Below, in pieces: positions 1 through 11,136 of a stretch of DNA of 64,000 nt. The notes beneath the pieces are model-generated. The model saw nothing but the letters and a program-made list of their open reading frames with translations. It was not told where the DNA came from and searched no databases. How positions within the stretch are numbered: the first letter of the stretch is position 1; every line of letters begins with the position of its first letter. The position numbers and the translations under genes are program-made. The DNA comes from Microstegium vimineum (Eukaryota; Streptophyta; Magnoliopsida; Poales; Poaceae): NCBI GenBank assembly GCA_022036555.1, contig CM039120.1:20910350-20974349 (forward strand), given 5' to 3'.

Positions 1-768
1 AGGAAAACTGGGGGAAGCTTCTGATGGAACTTGGGCATCTTCTGGCGTCCTCTGAGCTCGTCATTCTCTGCACGGGCTCTCTTGAGTAGCTTACGCTGGC
101 CACCAAGCTCATCAGTCAGCACCTCGACCTGCTGCATCAACTCATGAGCAAAGTCGATCATCACCTTGGTGACGTCATCATATCCATCCTTCGCCTCGAA
201 CATGGACCATCTCTCACGGGTCTCAAAGGGAAGGTGCCGGTACTTGTCCTCCATCATGCGGTTACGACGATGAGCACGAAGATCAAAGAAGGCCATGCGA
301 CCTGCATCCTCCATGCACTCCATCATGCCGGCACGGCTGATCTTGGGCTCATAGACGACCTCCACTTGCCACGACTGTGTGGCGTCTTTCCGGATGCAGA
401 TGTAGAGGGTACACTTCCAGAAGGAGGGATCCTGGAAGTGCTTGTTCTCGTAGCACATGTACTTCACCTCGGACTTCCAGTCGGAGTAGTGGTTCTCCAA
501 AGTCCACTTCAAGAAGCCATGGTAATAGTCCTCATCGTATCCCTCCTTGAAGTGGAAGTGCTTGGTCCATCCCAAGTGTTCTTCACTGTCCTTGGAACCA
601 CCAGAAGGGGTCTTGGAGCGGCTGTTCTCATCAGAGGGAGTCCTGGAGCGACTGTCTCCTGAGGTCTCTTCTTGGACTTCTTCTTCGTCATCCTCACGGG
701 GCTCCATTGGCACGAACTTTGGTGGGGGACGAGTGGACTTGCGAGCAGTCTTCTTGTTGCGGGTCATC
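1..768 (-). CDS. LTR-retrotransposon first reading frame (gag position), open at window edge
   Basis: An uninterrupted minus-strand frame starts with ATG at 768 and runs off the left edge (about 256 codons visible). It begins MTRNKKTARKSTRPPPKF, continues with an acidic Ser/Thr-rich stretch, then a Trp/Tyr/His-rich region, and ends near the edge in a charged helical region (AENDELRGRQKMPKF) that could be a coiled coil. It lies about 150 bp downstream, in element orientation, of a tRNA-Met primer binding site and a long LTR, which is the position of gag. I do not recognise a standard gag domain and no zinc knuckle is visible, so it may be a non-autonomous element's own protein. The frame has no stops, so the copy is probably young. 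Confidence 0.6.
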
Positions 769-918
769 TATAGAAAAGCAAAGAGGAGAACTAAGTTAGA
801 ATCAAGATAATATAATTTTGAGATGAGTAATAGTTTTAACAAATAATAACAAGGTATAAAAGCATGAAAAGAGCATTCCTAAGAACCAATTCTAACTAGG
901 TTTGCGTCCTAGAGTCAA

Positions 919-934
919 CCTGGCTCTGATACCA
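919..934 (-). other. tRNA-Met primer binding site
   Basis: Read on the minus strand this is TGGTATCAGAGCCAGG, complementary to the 3' end of initiator tRNA-Met as in many plant LTR retrotransposons. It sits three bases inside the LTR edge at 938 and fixes the element as minus-strand. Confidence 0.85.
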
Positions 935-937
935 ATC

Positions 938-3900
938 TGTCACACCCAGTTTTAAAGACAAAACGGGATGCAATAACCTTATGTGTGCCTAGAGATCAGT
1001 CACACACATAAGCCGACAAATTATCAAAAATGTACCATCACAAGTGTTAATTACATAGCGAATAAGTATCTATTAATGATTATTACATAACAGCGGAAAT
1101 ATAAGATAACTCTCGCGAAGCTCCATAGCACAGGGACGTCAACTGGTTGACCCCAAACCTAGTAGTCCTCTAGATACTCCTCATAACTCTGATAATCTGG
1201 TACCCATGCGGGATTTTTATCCAAATATTGAAAAGAAAGAAAACGAGGGTAAGTACTTTCGTACTCAACAAGCATATATGGGGTTCATGAGGCTCAAAAG
1301 TATGACACTGGTTTACTGCGATAAGCATTTTTAATTTGTAACAAAACTTTACAAGTGGTAAATCAAAGTTATGCTTAAGCCCCAAATTAAATTGCATGAT
1401 CATATAAGCAAGTGAACAAGTAACATAATATCATGATAAAGTGATTCATAAAGGTATACAACAAGTAACCAAAGATTCTGTGAGTTTTCCGGGCCGCTCG
1501 TGTCCATGAGCACGGCTGATATACCAGTTTTTAACACTCTGCAGAGGTTGTACACTTTACCCACGAGTCGTGTTTGCCCAAATGCCCCGGGATCATGACT
1601 CCCATAACACTACCGAGGTGAGCGGGCAGGTACACTATGAAGTCTTTCAAAGGGGCTCGCTGACATACCACAAATAGTACGGATCCACGGGCAAGGGGTA
1701 TACGGGAGCCCCGGGATGGTACACACGCGCAGCGGTAACCACTCCAACCGCAACCCGCGCGTCAATGGCAACTTTCGTGAACTGCCGCATGCGAGAGAGT
1801 AACCCTATTACTGAACTAAAGCCAGAGCCATATAGCCCTCATGGTTGTACTGTATGTCCCAGCTTTTGTTGACAGATAGGATCCTAAATCCATGTTACTA
1901 AAAAGACAAGTTTTACTTCATCATTTCATGTAATCATTAATCAAGATTAAAGACCATCGCTTGTTAAAGAGGAGCACTAGCAATAACTACCCATATGCAA
2001 AGGTAACCCATAGGATTTCAAGGTTCAAGGTAATCAATTCTAGGTAAACCCTATGGTGACAATATTAGACACATGCAAATGATTTTAATGAAAACATCAT
2101 GAATAGGACATCAAGGAAGATCCCATATAATACTTGCCTTGCTCAAAGGGTTCCTGCTGCTGCTCCTGCTCAAAGAGAAACTCCTGGTCACCCACGTACT
2201 GCTCACCGTCTATACTCGATCACCACATCACATGAAATCATACAGAGGCATAACATGCAAACAAACAAGGGCTATAGATTAGAACAGTACACCAATCATA
2301 ATAGAGCAAGATTACAAGTTTATAAACTGATCTACATCTCACTACGATCACATAGACGTTTGAATCACGAAAAACGGAGCTATAACGAAGAAGATATGAA
2401 TTAAACAAGTTTCATAAAGTAAACGAGAAATTATAAGGGATTAAGTGATTAACTGTTTTTAAGTTGTCTAACATGAACTATGAACTAACTAACACTTAGA
2501 TTACGTTGATATGAATCTAACGCAATTTGAATGGATGAAAACGGAGTTAAAATGAGCATTTTATAAACATTTGAAAATGAGTGGCAAATCTGTAAATAGG
2601 ATTTTCTTTTTATTTTCGAATTAAAACAAAACAGAAAAGGAAATACGCCTTTCAACAGAGAAGACGCTATCTCGGAATACGCCAAAGGACGGCGGGTTGA
2701 CACTTTAAAAAACCGCGGGGTTCTTTCTGCAAAACAGGCGGCCGAAGGGGTACGGGATGCTGTGGTCCATCCGATTCACGACGGACGGCAGAGATTAGAT
2801 TGGGGGGGAGGCGGCGCGCGACGGCCAGGAACAGAGGCGCGGTGGTGCCATTGCCAGACTTGGGCGGCGCTGTGCAATCCGCTGCCTCGGTGCACCATTT
2901 TCCACGCAACCGGGACGGGAAGAGAGAGGGAGACACGGCGAACTCGATGGTGCATGCGGTTGGACCGATTCAACGGCGCACGCGGCGGTGCCCGCGGAGC
3001 AGCGGCTCGGCATCGCCGGTGAGTGTGTGCGGAGGTAGGGGGAGGGATGAAAGGGCATTCTGGAGCATCGGGAAGCTGTCTTACCACAGCGTGAGACTGG
3101 CGCGATGCTCAGACGGAGCGGAGGAGCTCGGCAGGGGCGGTCCGACTGCGGCGGCGCAGGGCTAGGGCTGCGGCGACGCTGGGTGGTTCTGCGGGGCTCT
3201 GAGGTGGCGAGGTGAGGGCGGTGTGGTGCGGGCTTCGGCTTTTATAGCACGGAGGTGCTCCACAGAGAAGGAAAGGAAAGGATTCGACGCGGATCCGAGC
3301 GTGGCCGGGAAGGAAGGCGGCGGCGATTTTGCGCTCGGCAGAACGGAAAGCGCCGTCGCACGGGGAAGGAAAGGGAGGGGGAGGAAGAAAGGAAGGTGTG
3401 CAGCGCCCGGGTCGGCGTGCTGCAGGGAAGGAAAGGGGAGGTCAACTCCGCTCTAACTCGGGCTCGGCGAAGGATTCGCCGGCGCACAGAAAAGGAAGGG
3501 AGCGGGAGGGAGAAGGAAAGGGGAGAGAGAAGGAGCTGACAGGTGGGACAGGTTCGTCAGTGGCCGAAAGAGAGAGCCGTGTGGGCCTGCGCAGGAAAAG
3601 GAAAATGGGCCGGCCTGCGAGGGAACTGGCCCAACCCGAGAGAAAGACGGGGGGACTGGGCCGAGGTGGCAGGCCTTCGGGCCAGAAAGAGTTAAGGGAA
3701 AATGAAAAGCTTTTCTTTTATTTCTGGATTTTCAAAATCAATTTCCAAAAGCACTTTTGAATTCAAATTTGAAGATTGAAAAAGTCAGGCAATACAAAAC
3801 ACTATGCACCAGCATGTATGCAACAAAAGTGTTTCTACTTGTGACAAGTTTTATTCCATGAAATCTTTATGTATTTTTCCTAGGTTTTAATGGTCACCAA

Positions 3901-3959
3901 AAATGCATTTATCCAATTTTTAATCTATTTATAAAGGATGCAAAAATTTGGGTGTTACA
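938..3959 (-). mobile_element. 5' LTR of a minus-strand Ty3-gypsy-like element (Tekay/Del-like)
   Basis: On the plus strand it begins TGTCACACCC and ends GGGTGTTACA, a TG...CA LTR of about 3.0 kb. On the minus strand it begins TGTAACACCC. It shares many blocks, inverted, with the solo LTR at 54569-57235, for example the sequence around 1490-1860 against 56280-56700. A TATA box on the minus strand lies at 3239-3246, leaving a long GC-rich leader. LTR length, start sequence and tRNA-Met priming fit the Tekay/Del chromovirus lineage; this is inference because no integrase or chromodomain is in the window. Its right edge cuts into the Sirevirus-like remnant at 3960; the expected target duplication would be CGGAC (3960-3964). 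Confidence 0.75.
3239..3246 (-). promoter_or_regulatory. LTR TATA box
   Basis: Minus strand TATAAAAG in a GC-rich context inside the 3-kb LTR. The solo LTR of the same family carries TATAAA at 55040-55045 in the corresponding place. Confidence 0.5.
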
Positions 3960-5035
3960 CGGACGATCTCCAGCGTCCGTCGCAGAGCGTCCGACGCAAT
4001 CAATGTCGGTCGTCTCGAAAAATCCCTACTGGAAGACCGACGGAGGATCCCGTCGAACGCAGTCCAGCGTCCGTGGCAGTCCGACGGAGCGTCCATCGCT
4101 CCGCGTTGGAGCGTCCGTCGCGAACTTAAGGCGCAAAGTTTTGAAAAAAATCCCCATCTCCTTCTCTTTTCCTCTCGGTCGGGTTCCTCTTCTCCGTACA
4201 CTGTCGCCGCCCGCTCTCCTGTGCCCTAACCGCCGCAAAGCCCTTTTTGGCCGCGTCGTTCTCACCTCTGCGCCGCCACTGCCTCCCCTGAGTCGCGCTA
4301 CTCGTTCCTAGCCGCCGCTGCCACCGCACCAGTGCTGCGCCACCCCTTGTCGGCGTGCCCCTTCCAGTGCCGCCATTGCCCCTGCTCGCCGAAGATCCAC
4401 CCAACACTTCTCGCATGTTCTCTCTCTCTCTCTGCACGTGCGTCTCCAGCCACGTAGAGGAGCAGTTCTTCTTCATCATGAAGGTTTGTGTTGGGCCCTT
4501 CCTTCTCCTTGGAGAGTGCTAATCCCCTGCTGGAACTTTCCTTAGGTGATTCACCCTTCCTCTCAATCTCTGTTTTAAGTTAGGGTTGATCCAAAAATCC
4601 AGCAGTGCTTTCCCCCTTAACTCTGTTTGTTTACCCAGTTCCACTATATCCTTGTTTTGGCTGCGGATTGGAGTGACATTGACCGAGGTTCTTACCCCCT
4701 TCTTGTTTTGGTCACCGTGGTCAAAGGTATGGCATGGACAAAACGACTCTATTACTTATCCCTTTCATGCCTCTAATTAGACTCTCGTACCTCTAGTTAT
4801 ATGCTTACATGTTATATCCCTATCTATCTAATCAAGCAGGGTCAGTGTGTCAGAGATAGTGACAGTTAACTCGGGGCAAAGCCCGTGAGTAAGGAACGAG
4901 GCAAAGCCTCGAGAGGACAGTCCAGGGCCGTCGAGCCAAACTCTTGTCAGAGGATTGTCAGTTTGTCAGTGGCAGAAAGTTGTTTGGTGTTCACTTGTGG
5001 CAATTGTTCTTTGACAGTGAAAGTTCATCAAGTGT
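3960..5035 (+). mobile_element. Leader-like part of Sirevirus-like remnant, with GTCCGTCG motif cluster
   Basis: Starts abruptly at the edge of the inserted 3-kb LTR. 3960-4120 is packed with CGTCCGTCGC and CGTCCGACGC-type motifs and ends CGCGAACTTAAGGCGC, closely matching the cluster just before the TATA box of the LTR at 8690-8965. It continues as a GC-rich leader with CT runs (4125-4480) and a possible intron donor near 4483 (AAGGTTTGTG), reaching the decayed frame at 5036. It could be the end of a 5' LTR plus leader, or a region between pol and an env-like frame. No primer binding site was found. Confidence 0.4.
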
Positions 5036-7766
5036 ATGTCAATGGCAAGAACTAAGAACGTCGGTCCCGTTCCCGGTAGTGGTGGTGACCCTCCACCTCC
5101 ACCGCGTTCACCCACTAATCGGGGAAGGGGCAAGCAAAAGATTGTTTCCAAGAAGCGCAAGAGGCCACTTATGGATCCAGATTCCGCAGCCGCAGTTGCA
5201 ATGGCCGAGGCAGCAGAGATAGCGGAGTGAGGTGGACGTCACGCCGGTTTGAGGCTCTCGCCTCGCCGTGGAGTGTGTCGTGAGTCCCCTTCGCATCTTG
5301 AGACAGAGCCCGCAGAGGCTACTGAGATAGAGGAGACAGAGCAGGCTCCACAGACTGAGCAGCCAGAGGCCGCGGGCCACTCTTCGATTGGTGAGCTGAT
5401 GGCCAGACGTCACTCGCTCACGTGGATCTGGAGCTCCACCCAGTCCACCAGGGACTTAGCTACCAGCCCCGGTGCAGCATTAGGTCAGGGTTCTCACAGC
5501 CAAGCAAGTTCAGCTTCTTAGGTTCATGGACTTTTAGTCTTGGTTCCCAGCTCAGAGGGATCCCCGTGCTGGTTGTGACTTCTACACCACTGTTCACGAG
5601 GACTTCTACAGAGCATACGTTGAGACCGACGCTCCTCTTAGGGCTCACAGAGTTTGCCCACCTGCTCACATAGAGGGTGTCGGTGGTCCAGAGATTCTGC
5701 AGCATTTACAGTCCATTCAGGGCTTATCTGATTTGATGGGACGATCCGGTGCTTATCAGAAGGACTGGGTCTATCAATTCTATGCCTCGCTGTGGATCTC
5801 CCATGACCATGAGTTCTTCCATTTCGGCTTTCAGGGCCGCGACTTCAGGGTCACTGCAGCTCGGTTCAGAGAGATGTTCCACCTAGAGTCCTCTCCTACA
5901 AAGATTCACAGTCTGTGCTACGGGGACCAGGAGGCACCTCGTCGACCTCGCGATGGGATAGTGCCATCTACAGACTATGTGAGGCCGTGCTTCCAACTGC
6001 CTTTCTCAGAGGGTTCGAGCCATACACCAAGAGACCTCACTCCTCTTGCTCGGATTCTCCACGAGGTACTGAGACGTACCATTCTTCCCAGGATTGGAGC
6101 TCGGGACACTATTACCCGTCTTCAGCTGTGGCTTCTCGCTGATATCATCCGGAAAGAAAATTTTGATCTATGGGATTTGATCGTCAGCGAGCTAGAGGAC
6201 ATCATAGCTGTAGGGTTCAGAGGACACTGGCAGCTATAGTTTGTGCACTGGATCTCATACCTGATAGTGGCTATGACTCGATCTGGATCTCTGCGAGTCA
6301 CTCTTACCAGGTCAGCCACTGAGTATCCCGTCTACTCGATGAGCCAGTTGGTCATCCACAGGAACCTTCCTCGCCCCAGCAGAGTGCACCATCCAGGCAC
6401 CAGACAGGCAGGTGTGCCACCCCAATCAGCAGAGGACACTGATGCTACAATTGAGCAGATCACCCAGGCAGAGCTTGCGGATCTTGATGCTGAGATTGAT
6501 ACAGCTATCGAGGCTGCCTACAGAGAGGACTTGGACTCTGATAGCTCAGATGACGACTACAGGCAGATGCTCGAGTACGCACCAGTGTCTCATGACCATG
6601 AGATAGGAGGGTCAGGTGTAGCTCCAGCTCCAGTTTCAGGCACCTCAGAGGACACAATTCTTACCCTCCTTACGAGGATGCAGGAGGAGCAGTCACGACA
6701 GGCAGAGGAGCAGAGGAGGCAGGCTGCAGATGTTCGGAGGCTCACAGCACAGCAGCTTGCAGCTCAGGCTCAGACACAAGCCAGGCAGGACGAGTTTCAA
6801 CGTCAGTTCCTATCTTATCAGGTGTAGCAGACTGAAATTCAGAAGACTCAGACTATGCTTCTTGAGCGTCTTCTTGGCTCGACCTCCGGACAGACCGTCA
6901 CTCCTCAGCTTTAGTTGTCTGGGGTCACTCAGCAGCAGCCTCCAGTGGTTGTGGTACTGACTCCAGCGTTACCGTCCGAAGGACAGCAGAGTCAGGCACC
7001 AGTTGTTCCACCCTACCAGGCACTAGCTTCTCCAGAGTGCCAGTCTTTGAGGACCCAGGTGTCCTCATGGTTAGTTTCGCCCGGCGAGCTTCAGACAGGT
7101 TTTACACCTATCTAGGGAACTACCATTGCAGAGGCCTCGCGTGACCTCTTAGCCTCTTACTTGGAGATCATAGGAGATGACTCTCCAGGAGCCGCTCAGC
7201 CAGACACAGGAGCTCCATAGGTTGAGGTGGATCCTCTGGTGACGGGCACTTATCTTTCCTCAGTTGCCTCGTCGGAGATCACACCAGATCAGTCTACGCA
7301 GACCGTCACTACTCCTCCAGCTGCAGTTCAGACAGATGCTATCTCAGTAGCAATTGATGCAGTTGAGCCAGAGGCCCCAGTTCAGGCACAGGAGCAGGAT
7401 GAGGCAGTTATAGTGGCACTATCCACTCCACCTCAGTCCTAGCCAGTAGAGCTTGTTGCAGCAGTGTCTCTGGTCGCCTTGGCAGTGTCTACTCCTCCAC
7501 CGCCTTGAGTTTTCACTCGTCGGGCTCCAAGACCCGTTACTTCAAAGGCAAGACCGACAGAGGCACTAGCTGAGCCTCAGGGGGAGCTAGTTGAGTCAGC
7601 AGCTCCAGAGCTTCCAGTGTCAACTCCAGAGGTCACCCCAGCTGCGCCTACACCTGCAGAGGCCGAGGTAGACGTTGAGTCAGATGAGTTAGATCTTCAG
7701 GACTTCATCATGCTCGATCGTCAGGCTACAACATCTTCGCCTTCTTCTCCAGCCCCAGATACTTAG
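5036..7766 (+). pseudogene. Decayed retroelement frame, putative plant transposon protein (env-like or gag-like)
   Basis: A long frame broken by in-frame stops and one frameshift near 5521-5560. It starts MSMARTKNVGPVPGSGGDP (basic, Pro-rich). The best-kept part, 5733-6236, holds FYASLWISHDHEFFHFGFQG and a PFSEGS...LTPLARILHEVL region. That pattern resembles the 'putative plant transposon protein' domain found in retroelement frames of grasses and dicots. 6430-6560 is acidic, 6650-6820 Gln/Arg-rich and probably coiled coil (QEEQSRQAEEQRRQAADVRR), and 6930-7740 a Pro/Ala/Thr/Gln-rich low-complexity tail. Polypurine tracts and a 3' LTR follow, as for the env-like gene of Sireviruses. The assignment rests on recognised pattern only. 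The stops are TAG or TGA, never TAA. Confidence 0.55.
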
Positions 7767-7784
7767 TTGTTGGTGCTAGACGCC

Positions 7785-7824
7785 AAAGGGGGAGAGAGGG
7801 TCGAGTATAGAGATAGGGGGAGGG
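7785..7824 (+). other. Two polypurine tracts
   Basis: AAAGGGGGAGAG at 7785-7796 and AGGGGGAGGG at 7815-7824, just after the decayed frame. Repeated AGGGGGAG tracts upstream of the 3' LTR are a known Sirevirus feature. Confidence 0.6.
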
Positions 7825-8234
7825 ATTCGTTTCTTTGTGTGATTTTATTTCCCCCGTACTCATGTCATCATGTCTATCTATTGTACATTTGTGTATATGT
7901 GTGATGGTTGATGTTTGTGAGATATTTGTGGTTGTGTGTGACAAACTCTTGATTATCACTAATACATGTTGTGAGTTTCATTTATTTCATGATATATCTC
8001 TTTGATCTAATGGTAATTGAGCTTCCGCGCCATACTTCGATACGTTTGAGAGAATATCATGAGGTACCAAAATTCTTTTTCATATTCATGAGTACCATGT
8101 TTTGTGGCTTGGCAAGGATGAGCAAGTATTGTTCAATTTCATTCACTAACCCTTGCTCAATCCTTTCAAGTCACCTGAAATCCTAACCTTTTCACTCTTA
8201 TACCCATACTCGAGGAGTCATTGTCGTCAATCAC

Positions 8235-8249
8235 CAAAAAGGGGGAGGT
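8235..8249 (+). other. LTR-proximal polypurine tract
   Basis: CCAAAAAGGGGGAGG directly precedes the LTR start TGAAGAATCA at 8250, the expected plus-strand priming site. Confidence 0.75.
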
Positions 8250-9705
8250 TGAAGAATCATGGCCCTATTGGTTTCGATGATTAACGACAATTAGCGATTA
8301 TTATGGCTAACGTGTGTTTTGCAGAGGCTATGCGTAGCTTAGCCATAGTGATCAACATGAATGGGCATAAATGGTTATCACTTAGCCCCCAAGATGGATA
8401 TCATTTTGGATTTCAATGAGACATGATGAAGACCCTAGAATGATAGGCTAAGTGCCATAAGGTGATGAAGGGCACTTAGAAATAGATAGGTCTTCTATTT
8501 GATCTTTGACCATACTATAAAGAGGGGTTGAGACTAGTAGCTTGACTTAGGAAAGCTTCATGACTTAGGTGTGGTGCACACTTGACTTCCTTAGCTCTAA
8601 GCAAGCCTATGGTGACCGTAAGATAGCCAAGAACTTCTTCCAAATTCATCGCGACGAAAACCGGAGTTGAAAAAGAAGTTTTCTGGGCGTCGGACGCTGT
8701 CCGTGGCGTCGGACGCTGACGTCAGGATGACGTAGCGTCTGTCCGCTGCCCAGTGTGAGCCCCTGAGTTTCAAAGGGCGTCGGACGCCTTCCAGTGGGGT
8801 TGTTTTCAGAGTAATTCGGCAAAGGGCGTCGGACGTTGGTATAGCAGCGTCTGTCGGACTGCGCAGGAGCGTCCGTCGCCTAAAACGTGTTGCAGAACTA
8901 GCCGTTAGGCAGAGCGACGGACCGTCCGTCGCCTAGGCGTCGGAGCATCCGTCGCCAACTTAAAGTGCCAGCGAGGCAGTTTTCTGGGGGGGCTATTTAT
9001 AGCTCCTCACCCTTCTCTCCCACCTCGCCTTTGCTCATTTCAGTTGCTGAAGTTCTTGAGAAGGTTGGGAAGAGAGCAAGAACCCTAGAGAGAGAGAGTG
9101 ATTCGCGAATCCATCCATCCTCTCCTCTAGTTCATCCAAGAGTTCAAGTGTGCATCCTCTAGTTGTGAAGCTTGAGTGAGTCAAGCGAAGATCGAGGCTT
9201 GTTACTCTTGGTGATCCACATCACCTAGACGGTCCGGTGGTGCTTGGAGGAAGGTGATCGTCGGGGAGATTGTCGGCGGCCCTTCTTCATCAACTTGTGA
9301 TCGGTTGTGGGCGATTCACCGAGCCGGAGTGGCGAAGAATCAGCCCGTAGAGAGCACTCATCCCTTGCGCGGGATTGAGGGGGAGCTATACCTTACGAGG
9401 TGCTCCAACGAGGACTAGGGGGGAGTGTCGACTCCTCGATATCTCGGCAAAACATCGTCGTGTCAAGCATCCCTTTCCCTAGCTCTTTCATACCGCATTA
9501 CTTTTCGCACTTGTCTTTCAATTCATACTAGAATTGTGTAGGAAGGTTTCGCTTTCAATTGACTTGCTACCGCTTTCTAGCTAGGACACACAAACGGTAG
9601 GCACTAGGGGGTTAATTGACTCTTGATAGGTTTAATTCTTGTCTAGAAATTAAAAAGAGCCCAATTCACCCCTCCCCCTCCCTTTTGGACATCTTGATCC
9701 TTTCA
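8250..9705 (+). mobile_element. 3' LTR of Sirevirus-like Ty1-copia element
   Basis: 1456 bp, beginning TGAAGAATCATGGCCC and ending TTGATCCTTTCA. The same ends bound the LTRs at 43226-44731 and 45045-46603, where target duplications confirm them. U3 carries a GTCGGACG/GTCCGTCG cluster (8690-8965). A TATA-like TATTTATA lies at 8994-9001, and the conserved GATATCTCGGC...GTCGACTCC block near 9430 is in R/U5. The flank after the LTR is ATGGA; the matching 5' flank lies outside the window. Confidence 0.8.
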
Positions 9706-10051
9706 ATGGAGACAAGCCCGAAGGTAAAGCTATATGTAACAGGAGTTTGTTTCACTAGCCATGGTGTGCAGAGAAGTGAATGGTTGGTTGGGTTTAGGAT
9801 AAATAGTCATACTGTAAACATGGGAATTCTTTGACTAATATGGTTATCTAGTGCTACTATAGCCATACTATAGACTAACAATGCATACATGTTAGGTCTA
9901 TTGGTGAGACAAGGAAGCAAGAAAAACCTTCTAAAAATGTTTTGAAAATACTAACTAAGTGCTAAAGGTGATGTTGTCCCATGGGGCACTCTTTAGAGTT
10001 ACCAAAATTAAAAAATGTGTTGGGAGCTCGCATCTAAGTAGTCTAGTAAGT
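9706..10051. other. Intergenic, no feature recognised
   Basis: AT-rich sequence between the Sirevirus LTR and the Pack-MULE. No gene or repeat structure was seen. Confidence 0.6.
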
Positions 10052-10429
10052 TTGTTTTTAGAGCTTTTACGTGAGTGTCATTATAAAAGATTGTAATTGC
10101 ACCGAAGCCATTAAAAAACTTGGTCGCATATAGACGACACTGATCTAAACTTCTTTGACTGAGAAGTCATTCCGTCCATGTGTCGTTTCTTTTCTGCCGT
10201 TTGGTGACCTTACACATGGGACCAGACATTTTAGTAGTCAATCTTGCCCCCAACGCGTCACACAGGGAGCCCCCACGCTCGTGATGATCGAACGCAGACC
10301 CCCCCCCCCCGACGCGAGCAGTCAACGTGAGGAGGCAGGTGGCAGCGAGGGGGCCAAGGTTGGCAGACGATAGACAGCGGAGATATCAGTTGCTGCAACC
10401 CATATTTGTGACATTGAATTCTCGCTCCC

Positions 10430-10700
10430 CCACGCTCGTGGCCACGACGGCCGGAGCTACCCCGCGGGCGGGACGCCGGCCGGGGCAGAGCTCCCCCGCG
10501 CGCGTGGCCACGACGGCCGGAGCAGAGCTCGCCGGGGCGGAGCTCCCTCGCGCGTGCCCAGGGCAGCAGTACGGGGCGGGACGCCAACCGGGGCAAAGCT
10601 CCCCCGCACATGTGGCCTCGACGGCCGAGCTCCCCCGCGTGTGCAACGACGAAGGTCGGGGCAGAGCTCCCCCGCGCGCGCGACCGCGACGGTCGTCGTG
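10430..10700 (+). repeat. GC-rich tandem repeat inside the Pack-MULE
   Basis: Degenerate units of roughly 50-70 bp built from GAGCTCCCCCGCGCGCGTGG and CACGACGGCCGGAGC repeat at least four times before the COG4 fragment. They look like local amplification of one unit within the element. Confidence 0.6.
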
Positions 10701-10728
10701 GAGCTCTCCCGCACGCGCAACCCGCGGC

Positions 10729-11136
10729 GACCCGGCCTCCCTCGTCGTGCTCCGCGTCCTCACCGACGCGGGTGCCTCCACCCGCCTTCTCCACGAGTGC
10801 GTGGACTACCAGCGCACGCTCGACGCCCGTCACGACGCTCTACTCGCCCGCCGCGCTGACCTCGACCGCGCAGCTGCTTCGCTCGTCCGCTCCGCCGCGC
10901 CGCTGCTCTCGCTAAGGAGTTCGACGTTGCTAGCGGCCTCCGACGCCACCGCGCTTAAGGAGTCCTCCTCCTCCACCGTGGCGCTCGCCAACGCGCTCTC
11001 ATCCCGCGTCCGCCACCTCGATGCGGCACACTCCAGGGCACACGCCACGCTCGACCGTTCCCGCGCGCTCGAAGCCGCGCGGCGGGCCTTGGCCGCCGAT
11101 GACCTCGCCGCCGCCGCGCTCGGCCTTGTCGGGGAG
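10729..11136 (+). pseudogene. COG4: COG4 (conserved oligomeric Golgi subunit 4) N-terminal fragment
   Basis: The frame reads DPASLVVLRVLTDAGASTRL, then LLHECVDYQRTLDARHDALL and LARRADLDRAAASLVRSA, ending ARRALAADDLAAAALGLV. This matches the N-terminal helical region of plant COG4 (LTD-GA-TRLLHEC-YQR-LD pattern), a lobe B-side subunit of the COG tethering complex that acts in retrograde vesicle traffic at the Golgi. Only about 135 residues of a protein usually over 700 long are present, so it cannot be functional as COG4. It is fused in frame to the upstream tandem repeat: an open frame of 274 codons runs 10327-11151. The fragment was most likely captured as genomic exon 1. Confidence 0.7.

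Noticed and set aside
144..662. Plus-strand 172-codon frame
   Set aside because: It lies antisense to the longer stop-free minus frame that fits the primer site and LTR orientation.
2667..3540. Many overlapping frames on both strands
   Set aside because: GC-rich LTR leader and U3 sequence; no domain, and position inside a defined LTR explains them.
10258..10833. Minus-strand 191-codon frame
   Set aside because: Antisense shadow of the GC-rich repeat and COG4 fragment.
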